A stretch of DNA of 64,000 nt, taken from Curtobacterium sp. MCBA15_009. Its GTDB lineage: Bacteria > Actinomycetota > Actinomycetes > Actinomycetales > Microbacteriaceae. This document shows, piece after piece, positions 25,297 through 34,432 of the stretch. Below the pieces are notes generated by a model, which saw nothing but the letters and a program-made list of their open reading frames with translations, made no database searches and had not been told where the DNA came from. Numbering within the stretch: the first letter of the stretch is position 1; the number at the start of each line of letters is the position of its first letter. The DNA lies in contig NZ_MJGO01000023.1 in NCBI RefSeq assembly GCF_001864895.1, forward strand, positions 381,411-445,410, written 5' to 3'. The position numbers were made by a program, and so were the translations under genes.

Positions 25297-27398
25297 CGAC
25301 GCCGTTCTCGGACCTCGACCAGTACACCGCGCTCCCCCGTGTCGACGGGATCGCGATCAGTCCGGACGGCCAGCGGGTCGCCCTGACGGTCAGCGCGCTC
25401 GACCCCGACCGGACCGCGTACCGGCGTTCCGTGTGGCAGGTCCCCGCCGACGCCGACGCCGACGGGGCGCGCGCGGCCGGACCGGTCCGGCTCACCCGTT
25501 CCGCGAAGGGCGAGGGCGGGGTCGCCTTCACCCGCACCGGGGACCTGTTGTTCGTGTCCGCCCGGCCCGACGCCGACGCGTCCGACCTCGACGCGGCGCA
25601 GCTCTGGGTCCTGCCGGCCGGGGGCGGCGAGGCCCGCCCGCTCACCCGGTTGACCGGCGGTGTCGGCGGCGTGCTCGCCACCGCCGCGGACGCCGACACC
25701 GTCGCCGTCACGGCCGACCTGCTGCCCGGCGCCGGGACCGACCCCGAGACGGTCATCGCCGCCGACGCCGAACTGCGGAAGGCCCGCTCGGACAAGAAGG
25801 TCCGGGCGATCCTGCACGAGACCTACCCGGTCCGGTACTGGGACCACGACCTCGGGCCGGACCAGACGCACGTCCTCACCCTCGAGATCGGTGCCGACGC
25901 GACGACGAGCGCCGAGGCCAGCACGAGCCCCGCCGGCAGCGAGGACAGCAGCAGCACCGACAGCGCCGAGGCCGCCGGCCTGCCCCGCCTGACCGACCGC
26001 ACACCGGCTCCCGGTCGATCGCTCGACCACGTCGACGGCGCACTGACCCCGGACGGAACCGTGCTCATCGCCGCGGTGGGCGTGCGGGAAGCCCGCGGTG
26101 ACCGCTCCACGATCGTGGCGCACGACCTGACCACCGGAACGCGCACCACCCTGTTCGGCGACGACGGTGTCGACCACGAGATGCCCGCCCTCAGCCACGA
26201 CGGACGTACCGTCGCGTGGGTGCGGACGGTCCGCTCGACCCCGGCCGGCGCGAACCAGCAGGAGGTCTGGGTCGCCTCGATCGACGGGTCCGACGCACGA
26301 CGCGTCGCCTCCGACTGGGACCGCTGGCCCGCACAGCTCGTCTTCGAGCACGGCGACCGGGCGCTGCTCGCCGTCGCCGACCAGGACGGCCGGGCGCCCG
26401 TGTTCCGCCTCCCGCTCGACGGCGGCGCCGTCGAGCAGCTGACGCACGACGACTGGGCGTACTCGAGCCTGTGCGTGGCGGAGGCGACGGGCACGGTCGT
26501 GGCGCTGCGGGCCTCCTGGGCGGCGCCGCTGCACCCCGTCCGCATCGACGGCGACGGCACGGTGACCCCGCTCGCGACGCCGGCGCCCCTGCCGGACGTC
26601 CCCGCCCACCTGGAAGAGGTCGAGACGACCGCGACCGACGGGGCGCGCGTGCGCGGCTGGCTCGTCGTGCCGGAGGGCGACGGGCCGCACCCGTTGCTGC
26701 TCTGGATCCACGGTGGCCCGCTCAACTCGTGGAACCAGTGGTCGTGGCGGTGGAACCCGATGCTGGCGGCGGCGCGCGGGTACGCGGTGCTGCTGCCGGA
26801 CCCGGCGCTGTCGACGGGCTACGGCCTCGACTTCGTGAACCGCGGGTGGAACGCGTGGGGGCAGGCGCCGTACACCGACCTCATGGCGATCACCGACGCC
26901 GTGGAGGCCCGGGCGGACATCGACGCGACCCGAACGGCGGCGATGGGCGGATCGTTCGGCGGCTACATGGCGAACTGGGTCGCCGGGCACACCGACCGGT
27001 TCCGGGCTGTCGTCACCCACGCCAGCCTGTGGGCGCTCGACCAGTTCAACGGCACGACGGACTCGTCGCACTACTGGTCGTCGATCTTCGACGCGGACGG
27101 CATCGCGGCGAACGACCCGCACCGCTTCGTCGCGGACATCACGTCACCGATGCTCGTGATCCACGGGGACCGCGACTACCGGGTGCCGATCGGCGAGGGT
27201 CTGCGGCTGTGGTCGGAGCTCGCCGAGCACCACGCCGCAGCGGACGGCACGATGCCGCACCGGTTCCTCTACTTCCCGGACGAGAACCACTGGGTACTCA
27301 AGCCGCAGCACGCCGTGGTCTGGTACGAGACGGTGTTCGCGTTCCTCGGGCAGCACGTGCTCGGCGAGGACTGGCAGCGTCCGGAGCTGCTCGGGTAG
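25293..27398 (+). CDS. S9-family prolyl oligopeptidase-like serine peptidase
   Basis: A 701-aa protein with an N-terminal beta-propeller (1-430) and a C-terminal alpha/beta hydrolase. The triad is visible: Ser554 in GGSFGGYMANW, Asp628 in HGDRDYRVPIG and His666 in DENHWVLKPQH. The conserved LLLWIHGGPLNSW and YGLDFVNRGWNAWGQ match acylaminoacyl-peptidase relatives. A Ser/Thr/Glu-rich insert sits at about 205-230 in the propeller. No signal peptide. The start overlaps the patatin stop; the operon ends in a strong hairpin. Confidence 0.95.
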   Translation: MTTPFSDLDQYTALPRVDGIAISPDGQRVALTVSALDPDRTAYRRSVWQVPADADADGARAAGPVRLTRSAKGEGGVAFTRTGDLLFVSARPDADASDLDAAQLWVLPAGGGEARPLTRLTGGVGGVLATAADADTVAVTADLLPGAGTDPETVIAADAELRKARSDKKVRAILHETYPVRYWDHDLGPDQTHVLTLEIGADATTSAEASTSPAGSEDSSSTDSAEAAGLPRLTDRTPAPGRSLDHVDGALTPDGTVLIAAVGVREARGDRSTIVAHDLTTGTRTTLFGDDGVDHEMPALSHDGRTVAWVRTVRSTPAGANQQEVWVASIDGSDARRVASDWDRWPAQLVFEHGDRALLAVADQDGRAPVFRLPLDGGAVEQLTHDDWAYSSLCVAEATGTVVALRASWAAPLHPVRIDGDGTVTPLATPAPLPDVPAHLEEVETTATDGARVRGWLVVPEGDGPHPLLLWIHGGPLNSWNQWSWRWNPMLAAARGYAVLLPDPALSTGYGLDFVNRGWNAWGQAPYTDLMAITDAVEARADIDATRTAAMGGSFGGYMANWVAGHTDRFRAVVTHASLWALDQFNGTTDSSHYWSSIFDADGIAANDPHRFVADITSPMLVIHGDRDYRVPIGEGLRLWSELAEHHAAADGTMPHRFLYFPDENHWVLKPQHAVVWYETVFAFLGQHVLGEDWQRPELLG

Positions 27399-27412
27399 CG
27401 GCGAGCTCGATC

Positions 27413-27466
27413 GACCCGGAACGACAGGATCGACGTCGCACGACGTCGAGAACGTCGTTCCGGGTC
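27413..27466. terminator. Long hairpin between convergent genes
   Basis: A perfect 13-bp stem (27413-27425 with 27454-27466) encloses a second dyad (cgacgtcg twice). It lies 15 bp after the S9 peptidase stop and before the convergent acyl-CoA dehydrogenase, so it can serve both directions. A ccgcccgag-type repeat tract follows at about 27470-27526. Confidence 0.75.
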
Positions 27467-27525
27467 GGATCCGCCCGAGCCGCCCGAGCCACCCGAGCCG
27501 CCCGTCCCGCCCGGGCCGCCCGGGC

Positions 27526-28719
27526 CTAGACGAACGCGGCCTGCCCCGTGATCGCCCGCCCGACGATGAGCGTGTTGACCTCGCGCGTGCCCTCGTACGA
27601 GTAGATCGCCTCGGCGTCCGCGAAGAACCGGGCGACGCCCTTGTCGAGCACGATGCCGTTGCCGCCCTGCACCTCGCGGCACCAGGCGACGGTCTCGCGC
27701 ATCTTCGCCGTGGCGAACGCCTTGGCCAGCGCCGAGTGCTCGTCGCCCCCGACGCCGGCGTCCTGCATGGCCGAGGCCTGCGTGCAGAGCGCGATCGACG
27801 CGGTGATGTTGCCGAGCGACTGCACGAGCCGGTCCTGCACGAGCTGGTGCGCCGCGATCGGCTTGCCGAACTGGATGCGCTCGCGCGCGTAGGACAGCGC
27901 GGCCTCGTACGCGCCGACGGCGATGCCGATGGCCTGCCAGGCCACCTCGGTGCGCGTGAGCCGGAGCACCTCGGCCGTCGTCCGGAACGAGTCGGCGCGC
28001 TGCAGGCGGCGCGACTCCGGCACCCGGACGCCCTGCATGACGATGTCGGCGTTCTGCACCCCGCGCAGGGCGATCTTGTCCTCGATCTTGGTGGCGGTGA
28101 AGCCGGGGGTGTCCGTCGTCACGAGGAAGCCCTTCACCTGCTCGTCCGCGACGTCCTTCGCCCAGATGACGACGACGTCGGCGAAGGTCGCGTTGCCGAT
28201 CCAGCGCTTCTCGCCGTCGAGCACCCAGGTGTCGCCCTCACGCCGCGCGGTCGTGCGGAGTCCGCGTGCCGAGTCACTGCCGGACAGCGGCTCGGTCAGG
28301 CCGAACGCACCGATGAGCTCGCCCGCGGCCATGCGCGGCAGCCACTCGCGCTGCTGCTCCTCGCTCCCGCCGACCGCGATGGAGTTCATCGCGAGACCGG
28401 ACTGCACGCCGATGAAGGTCGCCACGCTCGCGTCGACACGCCCGAGCTCGAGGGCGGCCCACCCGCGGTAGACCGCCGAGTTCTCGAAGTGGCGCACGAG
28501 CGGGATGCCCGGACCGTACATGCCGAGCTCGGCGAGCGGGGCGATCACCTGCATCGGGAACTCCGCCCGTGCCCAGTAGCCGTCGGCGATGGGCGCGACC
28601 TCTCGCTCGAGGTACTCGCGCAGCCGCCCGATCGACGCTCGTTCCGGCTCTGACAGCTGCTGCTGGAAGCCGTAGAAGTCCGATTCGAGCAGGGTCCTCG
28701 GGAGCGCCGTCGTTGACAT
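27526..28719 (-). CDS. Acyl-CoA dehydrogenase (glutaryl-CoA dehydrogenase-like)
   Basis: A 397-aa flavoprotein. FAD and substrate motifs are clear: GAFGLTEPLSGSDSARGLRT, EKRWIGNATFADVVVIWAKD, and ARERIQFGKPIAAHQLVQDR. The catalytic base is Glu376 in YSYEGTREVNTLIVGR. Among families it looks closest to the GcdH group (SYEGTxxINTLI). It oxidises acyl-CoA with electrons to ETF; chain type is not certain. Divergent from a TetR gene across a 47-bp gap, and likely repressed by it. Confidence 0.93.
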   Translation of the reverse strand: MSTTALPRTLLESDFYGFQQQLSEPERASIGRLREYLEREVAPIADGYWARAEFPMQVIAPLAELGMYGPGIPLVRHFENSAVYRGWAALELGRVDASVATFIGVQSGLAMNSIAVGGSEEQQREWLPRMAAGELIGAFGLTEPLSGSDSARGLRTTARREGDTWVLDGEKRWIGNATFADVVVIWAKDVADEQVKGFLVTTDTPGFTATKIEDKIALRGVQNADIVMQGVRVPESRRLQRADSFRTTAEVLRLTRTEVAWQAIGIAVGAYEAALSYARERIQFGKPIAAHQLVQDRLVQSLGNITASIALCTQASAMQDAGVGGDEHSALAKAFATAKMRETVAWCREVQGGNGIVLDKGVARFFADAEAIYSYEGTREVNTLIVGRAITGQAAFV

Positions 28720-28725
28720 GGAACC

Positions 28726-28754
28726 AACGATGCATCATTCTCGAAAACGTTGCA
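28726..28754. promoter_or_regulatory. Candidate TetR operator with repeated half sites
   Basis: The 47-bp divergent gap contains aacgatgca (28726-28734) and aacgttgca (28746-28754), the same 9-mer with one difference, 20 bp apart. The first overlaps the palindrome gatgcatc. Repetition at two helical turns covering both starts fits a TetR dimer pair acting on both genes. Confidence 0.5.
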
Positions 28755-28766
28755 AGGGAGACTCGC

Positions 28767-29375
28767 GTGTACACATCGGACTCTGCGCTGCGCGCCTTCC
28801 GGGAGGCCCGCCACACCTTCATCGCCGGCTCACGCATCGACATGGGGGCGTTGGCCGGCTCGCTCGGCGTGGACCGGACGTCGCTGTTCCGGTGGGTGGG
28901 CAACCGTGACCGGTTGCTGTCCGAGATCCTCTGGTCCCTGGCGGTCCCGACGCTCGACCGGGCGTCCCGCGCCGCCGACGAGGACCGGGCGACCGGAGCC
29001 GCCCGCATCGTCGACGTGCTCGACCGGTTCACCGCCGACCTCATCGAGGCGCCCTACTTCCGGGCGTTCCTGACCCGCGAGCCGGCACGGGCGCTCCGCC
29101 TGCTCACGACGCGGGACAGCGACGTGCAGAGCCGGTTCGTCGGCCGCGTCACGGCGCTCGTGGTCGAGGAGCAGTCGTCCGGCGACTTCGACCCCGCACC
29201 ACTCTCCGCCGAGGAACTGGCACGCTTGCTCGTGCGGATCTCGGAGTCGTTCACCTACGCCGACCTCATCTCCGGCGAGACTCCCGACCCCGTCCGAGCG
29301 CGCGCCGCGTTCGAGTACGTCCTGCGACCGGGCCGCAACCCCAGCCCGGAGACACCACCGATCGGAGCACCATGA
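28767..29375 (+). CDS. TetR-family transcriptional regulator (QsdR-like)
   Basis: A 202-aa regulator. The HTH is DMGALAGSLGVDRTSLFRWV followed by GNRDRLLSEILWSL, close to the QsdR/TetR group. The C-terminal ligand domain includes RIVDVLDRFTADLIEAPYFR and ends with the polar tail. The GTG at 28767 has aaggga 7 nt upstream; longer in-frame extensions would run into the divergent gene. It overlaps the thioesterase gene by ATGA. An acyl-CoA or related ester as effector is inferred from its neighbours. Confidence 0.9.
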   Translation: MYTSDSALRAFREARHTFIAGSRIDMGALAGSLGVDRTSLFRWVGNRDRLLSEILWSLAVPTLDRASRAADEDRATGAARIVDVLDRFTADLIEAPYFRAFLTREPARALRLLTTRDSDVQSRFVGRVTALVVEEQSSGDFDPAPLSAEELARLLVRISESFTYADLISGETPDPVRARAAFEYVLRPGRNPSPETPPIGAP

Positions 29376-29815
29376 CCATCGACGACTACCCCTTCGTCCG
29401 CGTCTACCCCACGCGCTGGAACGACAACGACATGTTCGGCCACGTCAACAACACGATCTACTACAGCGCCATGGACAACGCGTCGACCTACTGGTTCCGC
29501 GAGCAGGCCGGCCTCGACCCGTTCTCGTCGGAGTGGATCGCGGTGCTGGTCTCGTCGAGCTGCCGTTTCGTCGAGTCCGCCGTCTGGCCGGACGTCATCG
29601 AGGTCGGGATGCGCTCGAAGCACCTCGGCAACACGAGCCTGTCGTGGGAGTTCGGCCTGTTCCGTCAGTCCGACGGTGCGCTCCTCGCGACCGGCGAGTT
29701 CGTGCACGTGATCATCGACCGCGAGGGCGCCCGCCGACCGGTCCCCCTGCCGGCGTCGCTCCGCGAGCTCGTGACGAGCACGATGACCGCCGGGCAGCCC
29801 GCCGCAGCCGACTGA
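29372..29815 (+). CDS. Hotdog-fold acyl-CoA thioesterase (4HBT/FadM-like)
   Basis: A 147-aa single hotdog domain. The active-site strand reads RWNDNDMFGHVNNTIYYSAM, with the second Asp (DNDMFGHVNN) as the expected catalytic residue of the 4HBT type I group. Then YWFREQAG and VIEVGMRSKHLGNTSLSWEF follow. It is translated with the TetR regulator (4-bp overlap) and faces an acyl-CoA dehydrogenase gene. Release of free acids from acyl-CoA is likely. A very long hairpin follows the gene. Confidence 0.93.
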   Translation: MTIDDYPFVRVYPTRWNDNDMFGHVNNTIYYSAMDNASTYWFREQAGLDPFSSEWIAVLVSSSCRFVESAVWPDVIEVGMRSKHLGNTSLSWEFGLFRQSDGALLATGEFVHVIIDREGARRPVPLPASLRELVTSTMTAGQPAAAD

Positions 29816-29858
29816 GCGCCGGCGGCGCACCGGCGCCCGTCGCCCGTTGCGCGCTGGC

Positions 29859-29918
29859 GCACAACCGAAGTGCTCCCGAACCACGCGATCGCGCGGTTCG
29901 GGAGCACCTTGGTTGTGC
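29859..29918. terminator. Very long hairpin between convergent genes
   Basis: A 24-bp stem (29859-29882 with 29895-29918) with one G-T pair and one mismatch and a 12-nt loop that contains gcgatcgc. It lies 43 bp after the thioesterase stop. A second small stem, ccggacc/ggtccgg, follows at 29966-29985. The position between convergent genes supports a bidirectional terminator, but the size is larger than needed. Confidence 0.7.
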
Positions 29919-30017
29919 GGGCCGAAATCGAACCAGGTCGACCTCGCAGCAGGGCGACGCCGCACCGGACCGAGACCGGTCCGGTCCGGACGGCCCGGCC
30001 GACCGGCGCCCGGTCCG

Positions 30018-30458
30018 TCAGCCCGTGACGGCGGCGAGCTCGAGGTTGATGTCGTCCGGGTCCTGCACGGACAGGATCACCATGCCGGCATCGCCGAGGT
30101 CGGTCACCTCGCCGTGCTCGACCCCGGCGGCGTCGAGCCGCGCGGCGGCCTGGTGCAGTTCGTCCACGGACCCGACGACGAAGCTGACGTGGTCGAGGCC
30201 GACCGAGTCCGGGTTGAACGTCTGCCCCGCGGGGGCGACCGGCCGGAGCCCGAACACCTGGTCGCCGAGCCGGAACACCGCGCCGCCGTAGAACCGCTCG
30301 CGGTCCTCGCGGACACCGGGCTCGTCGACCTGGTCGCTGAAGTCGATGGCCGGATCGGTACCGAGCAGCTGCTGGTAGAACGCCTTGCTGCGGTGGATGT
30401 CGGTCACGGTCACCCGGACGTGGGCGAGCGCGGTCGGGCGGGCGAAGGGTTCGGTCAT
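30018..30458 (-). CDS. VOC-family (glyoxalase/dioxygenase-like) protein
   Basis: A 146-aa vicinal-oxygen-chelate protein with two beta-alpha modules: LAHVRVTVTDIHRSKAFYQQ at the N-terminus and VGLDHVSFVVGSVDELHQAA in the second half. It ends in VQDPDDINLELAAV, where the last Glu is a likely metal ligand along with the first His. The fold suits glyoxalase, fosfomycin-resistance or dioxygenase chemistry; nothing points to one. The ATG at 30458 has gaggag 8 nt upstream. Monocistronic. Confidence 0.88.
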   Translation of the reverse strand: MTEPFARPTALAHVRVTVTDIHRSKAFYQQLLGTDPAIDFSDQVDEPGVREDRERFYGGAVFRLGDQVFGLRPVAPAGQTFNPDSVGLDHVSFVVGSVDELHQAAARLDAAGVEHGEVTDLGDAGMVILSVQDPDDINLELAAVTG

Positions 30459-30601
30459 CGTGGTGCTCCTCAGGGATCGTCCGGCGGGACCGCCGGGTGC
30501 GCCGTGGTTGCGGCGCGGCTCCGAGGCAACGCGCCGTCCCTCCGAGCCACCCCAGGCCGTGCGGCGACCGGACAGCTCCGGCGCCGGACGACCGTGCGCC
30601 G

Positions 30602-30868
30602 TCAGCGCACGAGTGCGACGAGGATCCAGCCGAGGAGCGCCAGGAGCACGGCGACGTTCACCGGCGTGGCGATCACGGGCCGTCCGGTCGGCTCGAGCCG
30701 GCGGGCCTGCACGGCCGTCACCACCGTGCAGGCCACCAGACCGACGAGCACGACGGCCCAGGCGAGCCACCAGGCCCCGCCGTCGCGCAGGGCGAAGGCG
30801 AGCCAGCCGCCCTGTGCCGGCAGGAGCAGGGCGGCACCGACGAGGCGCAGGGATCGGCGCCGGGACAA
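30602..30868 (-). CDS. Small two- or three-helix membrane protein
   Basis: An 88-aa hydrophobic frame with segments LRLVGAALLLPAQGGWLAFAL, WWLAWAVVLVGLVACTVVTA and VNVAVLLALLGWILVALV. The only start is a TTG at 30868, with no clear ribosome site. The gene lies 23 bp beyond the stop of putA on the same strand, so re-initiation or a shared transcript may serve it. Codon use matches its neighbours and the hydrophobic pattern is regular, which supports a real gene. Function unknown. Confidence 0.5.
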   Translation of the reverse strand: MSRRRSLRLVGAALLLPAQGGWLAFALRDGGAWWLAWAVVLVGLVACTVVTAVQARRLEPTGRPVIATPVNVAVLLALLGWILVALVR

Positions 30869-30891
30869 CCGGGCGTCGGGTGCGTGCGGGA

Positions 30892-33800
30892 TCAGATCAG
30901 TCCGTCCGTCAGGTGGTTCGGCGTCCCGAAGCGGTGCGCCGTGATCGACACCGCCTGCTCCCGGACGAACGGCAGGATCTCGAGGCGCCCGGCCTCGGTC
31001 ACCGGGCCACCGTAGACCGCGACGTCCGGACGGCCCTCGACGGCCGTGTACAGCGCCGAGGTGTCCCCGCCGATGAGCCGCACCCGGCTCGACGGGCCGG
31101 ACGCCACCGAGCTCGCGAAGGCCTCGTCGGACACCGTCTGGGACAGCGAGCGGACGATCGGCAGCGCGCGGATCGCCGAGGCGACGGAGGACGGCAGCGT
31201 CGCCGCCGTCGAGACCTCGATCGTCGTGCCGGCCCGCAGTGCCGCGGCGACGACCCGGACGAGCTCGGGAACGGCGTCCTCGTCGACCGAGGCCAGCCGC
31301 ACCTGCACCGACGGGAACGGCAGGTACCGGGCGATGTTCCGCTCGGCGGACAGCGCCGAGACGTCAGCCGCGGTGCCGAACAGCGTCGACCATGCCTGCT
31401 CGTCGGACGCGAGTGCACGGTCGAGCGACTCCGAGGTCACACCGGTGGCCCGGGCGAACGCCGAGACCGGTGCCGAGACGGCCGAGCCATCGGTCGCAAC
31501 AGCCGGCGTCCACGACCCGAGCCCGAGCAGGTAGTTCAGCCCACCGGCCTTCGTCCCGGCACCGACGGCCGACTTCTTCCACCCGCCGAACGGCTGGCGG
31601 CGGACGATGGCGCCGGTGATGCCGCGGTTGACGTAGAGGTTGCCCGCCTCGATGCGCGACAGCCAGCGACCGATCTCGGCCGGGTCGAGCGAGTGCAGGC
31701 CCGAGGTCAGGCCGTAGTCGACCTCGTTGACGATGTCGATCGCCTCGTCGAGGGAATCGGCGGTCATCATGCCGAGGATCGGGCCGAAGTACTCGGTGCG
31801 GTGGAACGCCGAGCCACGGCGGACGCCCTGTCGGACGCCTGGGCTCCAGAGCTTGCCGGTCTCGTCGAGCTGCTGCGGCTCGACGGCCCAGGACTCCCCC
31901 GCGCCGAGCGTCGTCAGGCCCTCGAGCAGCTTGCCCGCGGCCGGCTCGATGACCGGGCCCATCTGCGTCGCGGCGTCGGTCGGGTAGCCCACGGTGAGCG
32001 AGGACACGGCGTCGAGCAGCTGGTTGCGGAAGCGCTTCGACTTCGCGACCGAGCCGACCATGACGACGAGCGACGCGGCCGAGCACTTCTGGCCGGCGTG
32101 CCCGAACGCCGACGCGACGACGTCCTTGACGGCGAGGTCGAGGTCGGACGACGGCGTGACGATGATCGCGTTCTTGCCCGAGGTCTCGGCGAGCAGCGGC
32201 AGGTCGGGGCGGAACGAGCGGAACAGCTCGGCCGTCTCGTACGCGCCGGTGAGGATGACCTGGTCGACCATGGGCGAGGCGATGAGCTGCTGCCCGAGGT
32301 CGTTCTCGGACACCTGCAGGAACGCGAGGACGTCGGCCGGGGCGCCGTGGGCGTCGAGCGCGGTCTCGATGATCGAGGCGAGCACGGCGCCGGAGCGCTC
32401 GGCGGGCGGTGCGGGCTTCAGCACGACGGCGGATCCCGCGGCCAGTGCGGCGAGCGTCGAGCCGGCGGGGATCGCGACCGGGAAGTTCCAGGGCGGTGCA
32501 ACGAGGGTCAGCTCGGCCGGCGTGAAGGTGGCACCGTCGACGTCGTCCAGTGCGGACGCCAGCGTGCCGTAGAAGTGCGCGAAGTCGATCGCCTCGGACA
32601 CCTCGGGGTCGGCCTGGTCGATCGTCTTGCCGGTCTCGGCGGCCATGACCTCGATGAGGGCGGCGCGGTTCGCCTCGAGCGCGTCGCCGACGGCGTGCAG
32701 CACGGCGCCGCGGGCGGCACCGGACCAGGTGCCCCAGACCGCACCGGCGGCCTTCGCGCGACCGAGCGCGGAGTCGAGCGACGCGGCGGAGTCGACCCGG
32801 GCCTCCTGGACGGCGCGGACACCGAGCGTCGACGAGGCGACCCGCGCGGTGATCGCGTCACCCCAGGCACGCACGGAGGCGACCGACGGGTCGCTGTCCG
32901 GGGTGTTCTCGAAGTGGCCGGGGCCGGGCCGACCGACGGCCGCGTAGCGGTCGGCGACGCGGTGGGATGCCGGCGCTTCGAGGCCCTCGGGCGTCGCGAG
33001 CGGCACGAGCGAGGCGCGGAAGCGTGCTTCTTCACGGGCGAACAGCGGCGGCGAGGACACCAGGGAGAACACGGCGGACATGAAGTTGTCCTGCGAGGCG
33101 CCCTCTTCGAGGCGGCGGATCAGGTAGGCGATCGCGACGTCGAACTCACCGGGGTGCACGACGGGCGTGTAGAGCAGCAGCGACCCGACGGTCTTCCGGA
33201 CGGCCTCGGCCTGCCCCTGCGCCATGCCGAGCAGCATCTCGAACTCGATGCCGTCCCGCACCCCACGCTCCCCGGCGAGCAGCCAGGCGTGCGCGACGTC
33301 GAACAGGTTGTGCCCGGCGACGCCGACGCGGACGTTCTCGATGCGGTCGGGGGTGAGCGCCCAGTCGAGCACGCGCTTGTAGTTCGTGTCGGAGTCCTGC
33401 TTGGTGTGCCAGGTGGCGAGCGGCCAGCCGTGCACGGACGCCTCGACCTGCTCCATCGGCAGGTTCGCGCCCTTGACCAGGCGCACCTTGATGCCGGCGC
33501 CGCCGCGCGAGCGACGGGCTGCGGACCACTCCTGCAGCTCCTGCATCGCGGCGAGCGCGTCGGGCAGGTACGCCTGCAGCACGATGCCGGCCTCGAGGTG
33601 CAGGAACGCGGGCTCGTCGAGGAGCTTCGTGAAGACCGCGATGGTCAGGTCGAGGTCCTTGTACTCCTCCATGTCGAGGTTGATGAACTTCGCCGGGATC
33701 GCGGCGGCGGCGCGCTCGAACAGCGGGCGGAGCTGCTCGACGATGTCGTCGACCGCGTGGCCGAACGCCCACGGGGAGTGCGGGTGCACGGTCGAGGAGA

Positions 33801-34350
33801 CCTTGATGGAGACGTAGTCGACGTCGTCGCGTGCCAGCAGCTTGTGCGTGCCCTCGAGGCGGCGGGCGGCCTCGCGCTCGCCCAGGACGGCCTCGCCGAG
33901 CAGGTTGACGTTGAGCTGGACGCCGTCGCGCTTGATCTTCGCGATGGCGGGGCCGAGCTTCGCGTCGGTGGCGTCGACGATGAGGTGCCCGACCATGTTC
34001 CGGAGCACGCGACGGGCGACGGGGACGACGACGTTCGGCAGCACCGGTGCCATCCCGCCGCCCAGCCGCACGAGGCCACGCATGGCGGCGGGCAGGAACC
34101 CGGGGGCGTCGGGGGCGATCTGGCGGAGCTTGCGCGCGGCGACGGTGAGGTCCTCGGGGCGGACGACGCCGTCGACGAAGCCGACCGCGAAGTCGAGCCC
34201 GGCGGGGTCGGCGAGGACACCGGCGAGCTGCTTCGCGGACCCGTCGACCGGGTACGACTCGGCGTCCGCCAGCCACTGCCGGACGAGGGCGACGGACTGG
34301 TCCGCCAGGGCGTCGTGGTCGGTGGCGGATTCCTCGTGCAACGTCGTCAT
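30892..34350 (-). CDS. putA: Bifunctional proline dehydrogenase / L-glutamate gamma-semialdehyde dehydrogenase
   Basis: A 1152-aa PutA. Residues 1-470 are the FAD proline dehydrogenase barrel (DGVQLNVNLLGEAVLGEREA, then VSIKVSSTVHPHSPWAFGHA, VKGANLPMEQVEA, RVGVAGHNLFDVAHAW). Residues about 500-990 are the NAD aldehyde dehydrogenase (LLAETSGKNAIIV, GHAGQKCSAASLVV with Cys756, TEYFGPILGMMTADS, NRGITGAIVRRQPFGGWKKS). A C-terminal tail of 150 aa follows. No N-terminal RHH DNA-binding domain is present. The pair converts proline to glutamate with channelled P5C. A LysR gene is divergent and probably senses proline or related amino acids. Confidence 0.96.
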   Translation of the reverse strand: MTTLHEESATDHDALADQSVALVRQWLADAESYPVDGSAKQLAGVLADPAGLDFAVGFVDGVVRPEDLTVAARKLRQIAPDAPGFLPAAMRGLVRLGGGMAPVLPNVVVPVARRVLRNMVGHLIVDATDAKLGPAIAKIKRDGVQLNVNLLGEAVLGEREAARRLEGTHKLLARDDVDYVSIKVSSTVHPHSPWAFGHAVDDIVEQLRPLFERAAAAIPAKFINLDMEEYKDLDLTIAVFTKLLDEPAFLHLEAGIVLQAYLPDALAAMQELQEWSAARRSRGGAGIKVRLVKGANLPMEQVEASVHGWPLATWHTKQDSDTNYKRVLDWALTPDRIENVRVGVAGHNLFDVAHAWLLAGERGVRDGIEFEMLLGMAQGQAEAVRKTVGSLLLYTPVVHPGEFDVAIAYLIRRLEEGASQDNFMSAVFSLVSSPPLFAREEARFRASLVPLATPEGLEAPASHRVADRYAAVGRPGPGHFENTPDSDPSVASVRAWGDAITARVASSTLGVRAVQEARVDSAASLDSALGRAKAAGAVWGTWSGAARGAVLHAVGDALEANRAALIEVMAAETGKTIDQADPEVSEAIDFAHFYGTLASALDDVDGATFTPAELTLVAPPWNFPVAIPAGSTLAALAAGSAVVLKPAPPAERSGAVLASIIETALDAHGAPADVLAFLQVSENDLGQQLIASPMVDQVILTGAYETAELFRSFRPDLPLLAETSGKNAIIVTPSSDLDLAVKDVVASAFGHAGQKCSAASLVVMVGSVAKSKRFRNQLLDAVSSLTVGYPTDAATQMGPVIEPAAGKLLEGLTTLGAGESWAVEPQQLDETGKLWSPGVRQGVRRGSAFHRTEYFGPILGMMTADSLDEAIDIVNEVDYGLTSGLHSLDPAEIGRWLSRIEAGNLYVNRGITGAIVRRQPFGGWKKSAVGAGTKAGGLNYLLGLGSWTPAVATDGSAVSAPVSAFARATGVTSESLDRALASDEQAWSTLFGTAADVSALSAERNIARYLPFPSVQVRLASVDEDAVPELVRVVAAALRAGTTIEVSTAATLPSSVASAIRALPIVRSLSQTVSDEAFASSVASGPSSRVRLIGGDTSALYTAVEGRPDVAVYGGPVTEAGRLEILPFVREQAVSITAHRFGTPNHLTDGLI

Positions 34351-34432
34351 GGGATCAGTGTGGCGGCCACCGATGCGGTAGCGGAAGCGATCTCTTCTGA
34401 TGAGTACCGTGAAGCTGTACTACCGTGTCGAC

